Assembly (NCBI GenBank): GCA_963839165.1
Contig: CAWIUG010000036.1
Coordinates: forward strand, 124,001-188,000
Length of the DNA stretch: 64,000 nt
Direction of reading: 5' to 3'
Origin: DATFVA01 sp963839165
GTDB taxonomy: Bacteria; Bacteroidota; Ignavibacteria; Ignavibacteriales; Ignavibacteriaceae
The position numbers and the translations under genes are program-made. This document shows positions 43,432 to 51,211 of the stretch, piece by piece. Each line of letters opens with the position of its first letter. Position 1 is the stretch's first letter. A model generated the notes under the pieces. It was not told where the DNA came from. It saw only the letters and a program-made list of their open reading frames with translations, and did no database searches.

Positions 43432-45017
43432 CTGAAATCTTCTAACTTAAATTTGATGTATTGACTGTTGTTTTTAGTTATAACCGGATGACAACGTGAA
43501 CATTCCAGTTTCTGATGAGCTCCCTCTAACGAAAACTTTGTCTTGGTATGATCAAACTTCTCCGGCTTCCAATTATTGAAAGTATGGCATCCTGTGCAGT
43601 TTGAATTATCGTTCACAGTAAACTGCCCGAAGTGTACGTCTTTATGACAGCTTTCGCACTTCGGATTAAGCGACACAAACCGGAATACTTTATTTCCTAT
43701 GCTCTCCTCCCTGTAATGACACTTCCCGCATTCTACATCTTTATGCTTACCTTCGAGGGGGAAGGTTGTAAGTGCGTGATCAAACTTAATAGTATTCCAG
43801 CTGTCTGTAAAGTGACAGCCTGAACAATTATTGTCCTGCATAAATTTATTCGTTATTTCAGTACCATGAGTGTTTTTATGACAGTCGATGCATTTCTCAC
43901 CTATATTCCTGAAATGCCACCTGTCAATTTTGAAGTGACATGACCTGCAGGGAACGGCCAGGTGCGATCCTGTCAGCCTGAATTCGATCTTGTCGTGTTC
44001 TTTAATGGTGAAGTCAGACGGGGTGAAGCCGTTCAGGTTATGGCAGGATGAACAGTCGCGTGTTTTGGCTCCTTCAGTAAATTCACCATTATGGTAATCG
44101 GTATGACAATCGACACAATTTTGATGCCGGGGTTTTGAATTAAGGTCGTTACCATGACATTTAGAGCAGTTTACCAGCAGATGCTTGCCAACCAGGGGAT
44201 AGTTTGTTTTATTATGATCAAAAGCCTTCTGGTTTACATTCTTAAATCCTGTCGTGGAATGACAGGTTTGACAGTCATTTCCGAACTTACCCTGGTGAAC
44301 GTCCTTATGGCAGTTCTGGCAGGAGGCAAAGGCAATTCCTTTCAGCTTCAGCATCTCTTTACCATTAACAACCTGTGCCGGATGGCATTTATTGCAGGTA
44401 ACATTTTTATGTGCCCCGGTAAGTTTGAACGCTGTTTTAGAATGATCGAAGTTATCTGTCTTATTGAAGCTGGTTGTGTTGTGGCAGCTTGCGCAGTTGG
44501 ATCCCAGCGAACCTTTATGAACGTCTTCGTGGCAGCCTTTACAGTCCCGGTTCAGACCCAGCAGCGTGTTTTTTCTATTAATTACTTCGTGCATCTGAGT
44601 AAACTGCTGCTTATGGCAGTCATCGCACTTTATTTCAGCGTGTTTCCCTGTAAGCTTGAATCCTGCCTTCGAATGATCGAAACCCTCACGCCTGAAGTTC
44701 ACTATCCTGAAGGTTCTTCCATGGTGCTCGCTGTGGCAGCTCCAGCAGTCTTTGTTTTTAACTTCACTGCCGGCATGGTAGCCCCTGTTTTCATCCATAA
44801 GTTTTTTGATTTCTGTATGGCAGTCGAGACATTTTGACGCCTGCACCTGCTCCCCCAGAACATGGCATTTGGTGCAGTTGCTTATTCCTTCAAATCTGGC
44901 ATGCGCGGTTGTCAGGTCGCCCGGGGATATCTGCCCGTAAACAGGCGAAAGAAATAGAAGAGAAAGTGCAAATATTATGCAGGGTACATATGAAATTTTT
45001 CGTACTGAATTTTTCAA
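43410..45017 (-). CDS. 20-heme c-type cytochrome
   Basis: A 535-residue exported protein with signal peptide (IIFALSLLFLSPVYGQ). I count 20 CxxCH motifs in the paired pattern CxxCHKDVHxG-xG-xxCxxCH then FDH...LxGKH...CxKCH, again with extra His as likely distal ligands. Related by repeat style to the 43-heme protein downstream, with which it overlaps by 22 bp, so the two are translated together. A likely periplasmic electron carrier between the inner-membrane oxidoreductase and the 43-heme protein. Ends in RCASCHS, so the last heme is at the extreme C-terminus. Confidence 0.95.
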   Translation of the reverse strand: MKNSVRKISYVPCIIFALSLLFLSPVYGQISPGDLTTAHARFEGISNCTKCHVLGEQVQASKCLDCHTEIKKLMDENRGYHAGSEVKNKDCWSCHSEHHGRTFRIVNFRREGFDHSKAGFKLTGKHAEIKCDDCHKQQFTQMHEVINRKNTLLGLNRDCKGCHEDVHKGSLGSNCASCHNTTSFNKTDNFDHSKTAFKLTGAHKNVTCNKCHPAQVVNGKEMLKLKGIAFASCQNCHKDVHQGKFGNDCQTCHSTTGFKNVNQKAFDHNKTNYPLVGKHLLVNCSKCHGNDLNSKPRHQNCVDCHTDYHNGEFTEGAKTRDCSSCHNLNGFTPSDFTIKEHDKIEFRLTGSHLAVPCRSCHFKIDRWHFRNIGEKCIDCHKNTHGTEITNKFMQDNNCSGCHFTDSWNTIKFDHALTTFPLEGKHKDVECGKCHYREESIGNKVFRFVSLNPKCESCHKDVHFGQFTVNDNSNCTGCHTFNNWKPEKFDHTKTKFSLEGAHQKLECSRCHPVITKNNSQYIKFKLEDFRCASCHS

Positions 45018-45076
45018 CAGGAAGATTTCCGCTAATGTTGCTGCTTAATAAAATTGATGCCGATGAAAGAAATAAA

Positions 45077-46423
45077 TCAGTTTTCGTGCTTCAGGACCGC
45101 GTCGCCGAATTTCTTAGTAATGCGTATTCCTATCTTTTCAAGAAACTTTGTCGGCAGTTCCCCGCCGGCAAATATATAAACGAGATCATTCTGCAGAGTT
45201 GTAAAGTTTTCTTTTCCTTCAACTGAAAGGATAACTGAATCTTCTTTTATTTCCTTAACATTTGAATTGAAGATTGTCCTTATATCTCTGTTTTGAATTG
45301 CTCTCCCGACTCTCTCGAGGTTTTTTGGTTTTAATCTTGAAAATGTATCATTGCGGTAGCTAATTGTCACTTCATTGCCTTCATCGGCAAGAAGGAGCGC
45401 ATTTTCAACCGCCGAATCCCCGCCTCCCACAACAAGCACTTTTTTATTATGTATCAGCTCCGGTTCCAGCAAACGGTAAGCGACTTTTTCCTTATTCTCT
45501 CCGGGCACTCCAAGCTTCCTTGGAGAACCTCTTCTTCCTATTGAGAGGAGAATCGTTTTCGTAGTATAAACACCCCTCGATGTTTTTACCCTGAAGATAT
45601 CCCCTTCCTTTTCTATATCTTCAACCTTTTCCTGTTCGTTTATCTTGATATCGTTATTTGTGATAGCCTCCATCCAGAGGTTGAGAAGTTCTGTTTTTGA
45701 TGTCTCGGCCAGCTTTACTTTTCCATACAGGGGAAGCTCCATTGCGGAGGTCATTACTATTTTGGCACGGGGAAAGTTGAAGACAGTTCCACCGAGACTA
45801 TCCTGTTCAAGCGTTAGATAACGGAGTCCGTTTTTTGCGGCTGAAAGAGTTGCCGCGATACCGGCAGGACCCGCGCCCACTATCGCTACATCAAACTGAG
45901 CATTGTGTTTGTTTTTTAATTTCTTTGTGAGGTACTCAACAGCCTGTTTACCCTGTTCAACCGCGTTTTTTATTAGTCCCATCCCTCCCAGCTCACCGGC
46001 TATGAATATGCCGGAGATGTTCGTCTCAAACTCCTGACTGACATGGGGAAGGTCAACTCCTCTTTTTTCCGTACCGATGCAGAGCGTTATAGCCTGCATA
46101 GGACAGGCATGAAAACAGGCTCCGTGTCCCACACACCTTGAGGCATTAATTGTATGTGCCTGCCCGCTTACTATTCCCAGGATATCTTTTTCAGGACAGG
46201 CAGCCACACAGGCTCCGCTTCCAATGCAGGTTTCAAGGTCTACTACAGGATGAAGAGAGACGGGTTCATGGAATCCAAGCTCCTTTGCCCTGGCGATCTT
46301 CTGTGTTGTGGTCTTTGTCCTTTTCTTATAACTGCTCAGGTAGAAAAACAACACAATAAAGATCACAGCAAGAATGATAGAGTAAGCTGCAATATTTTCA
46401 AGAATTACTTCCATCTTATCCAA
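45077..46423 (-). CDS. Membrane-anchored Fe-S/flavin NAD(P)-binding oxidoreductase
   Basis: A 448-residue protein: N-terminal membrane helix (about 10-30), then two bacterial-ferredoxin-like motifs CIGSGACVAACP (C66, C72, C76) and CVGHGACFHACP (C97, C103, C107). In both, the second Cys of the usual CxxCxxCxxxCP is replaced (Ser69, His100), so clusters may be [3Fe-4S] or use another ligand. Then FAD motif GAGPAG (183-188), NAD(P) motif VVGGGDSAVENA near 320, and a C-terminal IFAGGELPT. No redox-active CxxC of thioredoxin reductase. It could pass electrons from NAD(P)H or a ferredoxin to the cytochromes. Confidence 0.85.
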   Translation of the reverse strand: MDKMEVILENIAAYSIILAVIFIVLFFYLSSYKKRTKTTTQKIARAKELGFHEPVSLHPVVDLETCIGSGACVAACPEKDILGIVSGQAHTINASRCVGHGACFHACPMQAITLCIGTEKRGVDLPHVSQEFETNISGIFIAGELGGMGLIKNAVEQGKQAVEYLTKKLKNKHNAQFDVAIVGAGPAGIAATLSAAKNGLRYLTLEQDSLGGTVFNFPRAKIVMTSAMELPLYGKVKLAETSKTELLNLWMEAITNNDIKINEQEKVEDIEKEGDIFRVKTSRGVYTTKTILLSIGRRGSPRKLGVPGENKEKVAYRLLEPELIHNKKVLVVGGGDSAVENALLLADEGNEVTISYRNDTFSRLKPKNLERVGRAIQNRDIRTIFNSNVKEIKEDSVILSVEGKENFTTLQNDLVYIFAGGELPTKFLEKIGIRITKKFGDAVLKHEN

Positions 46424-46485
46424 TTATCCCGTCGTTGAAGTGTTCATTAACCTTCTGTCTTTAACCGCTAATTTCCTAACCTCCC

Positions 46486-46548
46486 TCATCCTCGCACTCT
46501 CCCAACCTCCCTGATCTACACACTCTCCCAACCCCGGAGGGGTTACAC
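46486..46548. repeat. Internal copy of the GGGGTT-palindrome repeat
   Basis: Palindrome AACCCC-GGA-GGGGTT at 46530-46544 preceded by CCTCGCACTCTCCCAACCTC (46491-46510). It closely matches the unit at 38415-38434. It sits between the TPR gene and the Fe-S/flavin oxidoreductase inside the cytochrome operon, so a transcript hairpin could modulate the ratio of the downstream genes. Confidence 0.65.
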
Positions 46549-47175
46549 CTACAACTTCTCCAGTGAGGATTTTGCCAGCTCCGCAGCCTCATCCCCGGGA
46601 TATGCTGAAACCAGCCTGTTCCAGATTTCCTTCGCCCGGGTTTTGTCACCCTTGCTCGCGGCTATCGCACCTAAGTTGTACAAAGCCTGAGTATTATTTC
46701 TATCGTTCTCCAAAATATGGTTTGTATACTCCTCAGCTTTGGCATAATTCTGCTTACTGAAATAAATCATCGAAAGACTGAAAAGCACATCATTTCTGTG
46801 GGAATCGACCTTAAGTATTTTATCGTAATATGGAATGGCCTCTTCAGGTTTATGGGCTGCAGCTATAAAATCAGCGTACTGTTTTATTTTTGCGGTATCC
46901 TTCGGGTTAGCATCAACCTCTTTTTTGAGCATGTCCATTTTATCATAAAATTCCTGCGACACATTGCCTTTTGAAGGGCTACTGCCTCCCGGATTCCCGA
47001 GCCCTTTATGTATTTCATCATTAGGTGTCTGCTGATTTTCAATAATTCCGGCTGAGGTTTCTGAACCGTTCTTATCTCCTCCGGCCAGGGAGATCAGCGT
47101 TATTACAACTCCTGCGGCTAATAGTAAGTATAAATATGCTATCCTGAACTTCAACTTTCCTCCTAAAAGATCCAT
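46549..47175 (-). CDS. Membrane-anchored TPR protein (CcmH/NrfG-like)
   Basis: A 208-residue protein with one helix near 13-32 (YLYLLLAAGVVITLISLAG), a flexible Gly/Ser/Asn-rich linker, and TPR repeats from ~85 (VDSHRNDVLFSLSMIYFSKQ; ALYNLGAIAASKGDKTRAKE). It resembles CcmH/NrfG-type TPRs that help cytochrome c maturation, an inference from position beside 63 heme sites. It overlaps the upstream b-type gene by 13 bp. Confidence 0.75.
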   Translation of the reverse strand: MDLLGGKLKFRIAYLYLLLAAGVVITLISLAGGDKNGSETSAGIIENQQTPNDEIHKGLGNPGGSSPSKGNVSQEFYDKMDMLKKEVDANPKDTAKIKQYADFIAAAHKPEEAIPYYDKILKVDSHRNDVLFSLSMIYFSKQNYAKAEEYTNHILENDRNNTQALYNLGAIAASKGDKTRAKEIWNRLVSAYPGDEAAELAKSSLEKL

Positions 47176-48038
47176 TTATATCCAAAAATAATAGTTACTG
47201 CTATATGAACGAACATTATCACGAACATTGTGATCGCAAATGGCAGGTGCACAATATGCCAGTACCTGAACAGTTTTTGCGTAGTTCTTAACATTCCTAT
47301 TTTGCGGGAAAGTGTGAGCTTTGACCTGGAGATCCTGAGAATTTCCTTTTCTTTCCCAGTTCTGAGGTTAAGATTCCTCAATTCCCGTTTGATTTGATGA
47401 AGAACCGAGCGTGTTCCGAAGTAGTCCTGTATCATCATTGCAAAACTCGTTCCAAACCCTACTCCCATATATTTTTCCGTGTGAGAATGCCTCTCAAGTC
47501 GGGAAATAATATTCTCATCCATTGTGTATTCACTTCTCAGTCTCCGGGTAAGATCCTCATTCATTTCGTTAAGTTCACCTGCGTTAAGTTCCTTACCCTG
47601 GATCGTTCTGGGAATCTGCACATAAATAAATCTACCCACAATACCGCTTGCCACAACCGCTGTCATACTCCAGAAACTGACCGCCACTATACCGCCGAAT
47701 TTGAAGGCGGTATGATAAAGAACGAGAATCGGACCAACAGTACATAAAAAAATATGAAATTCGAGCCAGTGTTTCAGAAAACCAAAATTGAAGAAGCGCC
47801 TGACCCTCTTCCTGATCATATAAATTGCCACCCCGAATATCATCATAAGGCTGCCGATAATTCCGAAACCGTGCCCGAGCATACCGCTCGGCTTCAGCAG
47901 ATTGTAGTTAGGATCAAAAAATCTTTCCTCAAGCGGAGTCGTATAGTATTGGTAGCCGTAGACACCCAGCAGAAGCGTCACCCCGATACCGACAATAATA
48001 AAAAGAACTACATAAATACGGTGCAGCGATTTATTCAT
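47163..48038 (-). CDS. Diheme b-type membrane cytochrome (ferric-reductase-like fold)
   Basis: A 291-residue integral membrane protein, first gene of the multiheme operon. Five helices: about 8-28, 54-74, 90-109, 114-137 and 262-286. The His pairs H95/H109 and H264/H278 are each separated by 13 residues, the spacing used for two stacked b hemes in ferric-reductase/NOX-like proteins. Further His at 56, 90 and 261. The cytoplasmic/periplasmic loop ~140-255 is basic. Likely quinol oxidase for the cluster. No flavin/NAD domain is attached, but a flavoprotein gene lies two genes downstream. Family not recognised by name. Confidence 0.72.
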   Translation of the reverse strand: MNKSLHRIYVVLFIIVGIGVTLLLGVYGYQYYTTPLEERFFDPNYNLLKPSGMLGHGFGIIGSLMMIFGVAIYMIRKRVRRFFNFGFLKHWLEFHIFLCTVGPILVLYHTAFKFGGIVAVSFWSMTAVVASGIVGRFIYVQIPRTIQGKELNAGELNEMNEDLTRRLRSEYTMDENIISRLERHSHTEKYMGVGFGTSFAMMIQDYFGTRSVLHQIKRELRNLNLRTGKEKEILRISRSKLTLSRKIGMLRTTQKLFRYWHIVHLPFAITMFVIMFVHIAVTIIFGYKWIF

Positions 48039-48170
48039 GTAACGCCGTAATGATTAGTATATATTTAATTAATATAGTTAAAATAATAAATTTTTTGTGA
48101 CATTTGTAGAAGGTCAAATATCTGGGGATACCCCTTAAGAGGAATAAGCGGCCCTGGCAGCCGCCTTAGA

Positions 48171-48488
48171 TTATTGTGAAATGTTGTTATCGGGCAGTTC
48201 GTAGAGGGTAGAATAACGGGTGGATCCCTCGACTGTCATATCATTCAGTTTATTTATAAGGATATTTATTCTTTCACTCTGATCGTCATCAAATGCTTCA
48301 TAGGCTTCAGCCGAACTGAAAGTATACTGTTCCTGATAGTGATGATTCTTACCTTTAGTCTCATAAACCGAATAGTTTTCAAGTCCTTCTGAATTAAGAA
48401 GACTCTTCATCTCTTTGATCAGTGAAACATAGTCCTCCTTCTTATCATCAGGAATTTCATATTCTATTGTGAAAATAACTTTTGGCAT
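48171..48488 (-). CDS. Small dimeric alpha/beta-barrel-type hypothetical protein
   Basis: A 105-residue protein with a ferredoxin-like alternation of strands and helices (KVIFTIEYEIPDDKKEDYVSLI; ENYSVYETKG; YTFSSAEAYEAFDDD), reminiscent of antibiotic-biosynthesis-monooxygenase-like (ABM) folds. No signal peptide. It starts 15 bp after dapF's stop and is probably co-transcribed. Function unknown. Confidence 0.65.
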   Translation of the reverse strand: MPKVIFTIEYEIPDDKKEDYVSLIKEMKSLLNSEGLENYSVYETKGKNHHYQEQYTFSSAEAYEAFDDDQSERINILINKLNDMTVEGSTRYSTLYELPDNNISQ

Positions 48489-48503
48489 TTACGCTCCAGA
48501 CAT

Positions 48504-49364
48504 TTATAGATATTTATTTAGCAAAAACTCCCCGGTAAAAGTAGTTTTAACGGGACCTTTCAAAGATAAACCTTTTATTGTTTTATCTTCAAATTTAAAA
48601 TCAACAATTAATTCATCGCCTCCGAAAGTTGATACTGTTACAGAAGGCTTAAGCTCTTCTCTAAAGAAGCTTATCAGTGCTGCCGCCGCCGAACCGGTAC
48701 CGCAGGCAAGGGTTTCGTCTTCAACCCCTCTCTCATATGTTCTGATATGCAGCTTTCCGCCGCTTACATTTACAAAGTTTACATTCGTCCCTTCCGGGGC
48801 AAATTCAGGGAGATAACGGATTTCCCTCCCGATTGCGAAAACAGGAACTTCATCTAATTCAAAGTGCCCTGCGGCAGGCTTTGATGGATCTTTCAGGATT
48901 TCATTTATGTAGATCACCACATGAGGTGAACCCGTGTTTATATAATCCGCGGTTATCAGCTGTCCTTGTGCCTTGACCTTAAAATTTCTTTTCAGATTTT
49001 CAGGGTCATTGAAGTAAAAGCGCACTGAATCATCAAAAATGTCGCCTCTGTATTCGGTACCGTTCGATAAAAAACGGACCTCATTCTTCAGTCTGAAAAC
49101 CTTAGCCGCATACGTTAACGCGCACCTGGCTCCGTTTCCGCAGAGACTCCCGGTAGATCCGTCAGCATTAAAGTATTCCATTACAAAATCATAATCATTT
49201 GATCCTGAAATAGTGATAATACCGTCGGCTCCGATACCATTATGCCTGTGGCAGAGACGCTGAACTAAATTATTAGAAAGAACTAAATCAGGGTGGGAAT
49301 CCTTATAAATAAGGATAAAATCATTGCCCGCACCACTCATTTTCGCAAAAGAAATTTTCTGCAT
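48504..49364 (-). CDS. dapF: Diaminopimelate epimerase
   Basis: DapF interconverts LL- and meso-DAP for peptidoglycan and lysine. 286 residues. The two catalytic Cys motifs are present: SLCGNGARC (C75) and ACGTGSAAA near residue 220. N-terminal KMSGAGNDFILI is the conserved start. It is followed 15 bp later by the small hypothetical gene. Intact. Confidence 0.97.
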   Translation of the reverse strand: MQKISFAKMSGAGNDFILIYKDSHPDLVLSNNLVQRLCHRHNGIGADGIITISGSNDYDFVMEYFNADGSTGSLCGNGARCALTYAAKVFRLKNEVRFLSNGTEYRGDIFDDSVRFYFNDPENLKRNFKVKAQGQLITADYINTGSPHVVIYINEILKDPSKPAAGHFELDEVPVFAIGREIRYLPEFAPEGTNVNFVNVSGGKLHIRTYERGVEDETLACGTGSAAAALISFFREELKPSVTVSTFGGDELIVDFKFEDKTIKGLSLKGPVKTTFTGEFLLNKYL

Positions 49365-49459
49365 TGCCTATGCAATTTAGCTCAATAACCTTTGCTGATC
49401 AATAAAAATGCAGCATATATGTTTATATTTTAATCAGGAAGTGAAGAATATTACAGGGG

Positions 49460-50350
49460 TCACACATTGTCGATGCTGCAGCTGGCTCCCTGCGCGTCTT
49501 TTTCTACCTGGATGGTTGAGTGCCCTATCCCGAATTTTTCGTTCAGATTGCTGCAGATCTCCTTGAGGAAATAATCCCCCGGACTTGAATGGGGCATAAC
49601 CAGGTGAACTGTGAGCGCTGTTTCTGTTGTGCTCATCGCCCAGATGTGGAGATCATGCACTTCGGCAACACCCTCGATTTTCTTCAGGTGTTCCTCTACT
49701 TCTTTAACATTAATCCCTTTAGGTACAGCGTCAACCGACATCAGGAATGAATCTCTCATCAGATCCCAGGTTCCGATGGTAATTACTATTACGATAACAA
49801 GACTTATCACAGGATCGAGCCAGAGCCATCCGGTTAATGTAATCAGAAAGCCTGCCGCTACAACACCCAAAGATACCCCCGCGTCTGCTGCCATATGAAG
49901 GTAGGCGCCGCGAATATTGATATCCTTCTCCTTTCCTTTGATAAAGAGCCAGGCTGTAACCGCATTAATTATAACTCCGATTCCTGCAACAAGCATCATA
50001 ACAGTTCCCTGCACCTGCTCTGGGTTGATCAGTCGCCTGATAGCTTCAATCGTAATTGCTCCAACTGCTATAAAAAGAATAAGTGCGTTGAAAAGCGCGG
50101 CAAGAATGGTTGATTTCCTTAATCCGTATGTACGTTTCCTGGTTGGGAGGGTTCTTGCAAGGTATGTGGCACCCCACGCAAGAAGGAGTCCCAGCACATC
50201 GCTCAGATTATGTCCTGCATCCGCTATCAGGGCCATCGAACTGACCAGGAGTCCGTATATGACCTCAACGGCTATGTAAACAACATTTAACGCAATCCCG
50301 AACGCGAATGCTTTATTGTGGTTCTCTGTGTTGTTACGTGTATCAGCCAT
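49460..50350 (-). CDS. Cation diffusion facilitator (Zn/Co/Cd exporter)
   Basis: A 296-residue CDF transporter of the CzcD/ZitB type, exporting divalent cations by proton antiport. Six helices are visible. Metal-site motifs ADAGHNLSDVLG in TM2 and HMAADAGVSLG in TM5. The C-terminal cytoplasmic domain (residues ~205-285) includes GVAEVHDLHIWAMS. No histidine-rich loop. Start ATG 50350. Confidence 0.94.
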   Translation of the reverse strand: MADTRNNTENHNKAFAFGIALNVVYIAVEVIYGLLVSSMALIADAGHNLSDVLGLLLAWGATYLARTLPTRKRTYGLRKSTILAALFNALILFIAVGAITIEAIRRLINPEQVQGTVMMLVAGIGVIINAVTAWLFIKGKEKDINIRGAYLHMAADAGVSLGVVAAGFLITLTGWLWLDPVISLVIVIVITIGTWDLMRDSFLMSVDAVPKGINVKEVEEHLKKIEGVAEVHDLHIWAMSTTETALTVHLVMPHSSPGDYFLKEICSNLNEKFGIGHSTIQVEKDAQGASCSIDNV

Positions 50351-50507
50351 AAATATTAATATAGTAATTCAGAGTTAAAGTAATAAACTTTTCAAAAATA
50401 TTAATGATTTTATTCACGAATTGATATCAATAATTTAATAATAAATGTTAATGAATTATTTTTTCGTTATATATAAGAAAAGATTATTATTATTTACGGG
50501 GGAGTTT

Positions 50508-50981
50508 ATGATTCTGGATACGATCGAAAATGTTCAGTTATATGCTGATATGCATCCCACAATTGTCAGGGCGTTGAAATATCTAAGAGACACTGACTTC
50601 ACCACCCTTCAAAACGGCAGACAGGAAATTGCCGGCAGTGATATTTTTTCCATAGTGACTGATTATACAACTAGAGACATGGAGGACTGCCGCCTTGAGG
50701 CACACCGGAAATATATCGATATTCATTATATGGCCGGAGGCTCTGAGGTAATAGGGTACTCCCTCTTCAGCAGCCAGGAACCTGCAACGGAATATGATGA
50801 AGCTAATGATTTTATTCTCTATTGCGGGGAAAAAAATTATCTTAAACTGAAAGAAAAGATGTTCGTTATTTTCTTCCCTTCTGATCTTCATATGCCGGGA
50901 CTGATAATTGAGAAACCTGAAAAAGTAAGAAAGGTGGTAGTTAAGGTCAGAGTTCCCGAAATATATTTTTCTCAGGTCTGA
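50508..50981 (+). CDS. YhcH/YjgK/YiaL family beta-galactosidase-subunit-like protein
   Basis: A 157-residue DUF386 protein from ATG 50508 (strong GGGGGAG seven bases upstream; an in-frame ATG at 50445 would add 21 hydrophobic residues and is less likely). The cupin-like core shows HRKYIDIHYMAGGSEVIGY and the end FFPSDLHMPGL, with metal-binding His. Members are often linked to sialic acid or sugar catabolism, but no such genes are near. Function unproven. Confidence 0.88.
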   Translation: MILDTIENVQLYADMHPTIVRALKYLRDTDFTTLQNGRQEIAGSDIFSIVTDYTTRDMEDCRLEAHRKYIDIHYMAGGSEVIGYSLFSSQEPATEYDEANDFILYCGEKNYLKLKEKMFVIFFPSDLHMPGLIIEKPEKVRKVVVKVRVPEIYFSQV

Positions 50982-51211
50982 TTTCACCCCAGAACTGAGG
51001 AGTGTTGAAATTTTTTATACCTCGATGATCCTTCCCCACACTGGTTATTTTTATTGGCTGAATTGAGGCCTGTTTCCCGTAAAAATAATTGCGTGTATTT
51101 ACTTTTAATACCAAATTGACGAATTTTATATAATAACTGATTCTATCTGATTAATCCGGATCCTCAACCGGTTCCCTGCCGCCTGAAGGTCCAAATTGCG
51201 GGAGAAATAAG
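50982..51211. other. Intergenic region before the C25 protease
   Basis: 230 bp, AT-rich, with no legible ORF, repeat or terminator. It presumably holds the promoter for the C25 gene; a GGGAG motif at 51199-51203 precedes the GTG start. Confidence 0.5.

Noticed and set aside
40586..44837. Many open frames of 60-230 codons antisense or out of frame in the cytochrome genes
   Set aside because: They mirror the repeated CxxCH/His codons of the sense genes, whose frames have signal peptides and 63 heme motifs; the shadows have none.
48120..48170. Terminator from GCGGCC...GCCGCC after the small ABM-like gene
   Set aside because: The stem has a bulge and no T run follows on the minus strand, so it is not called.
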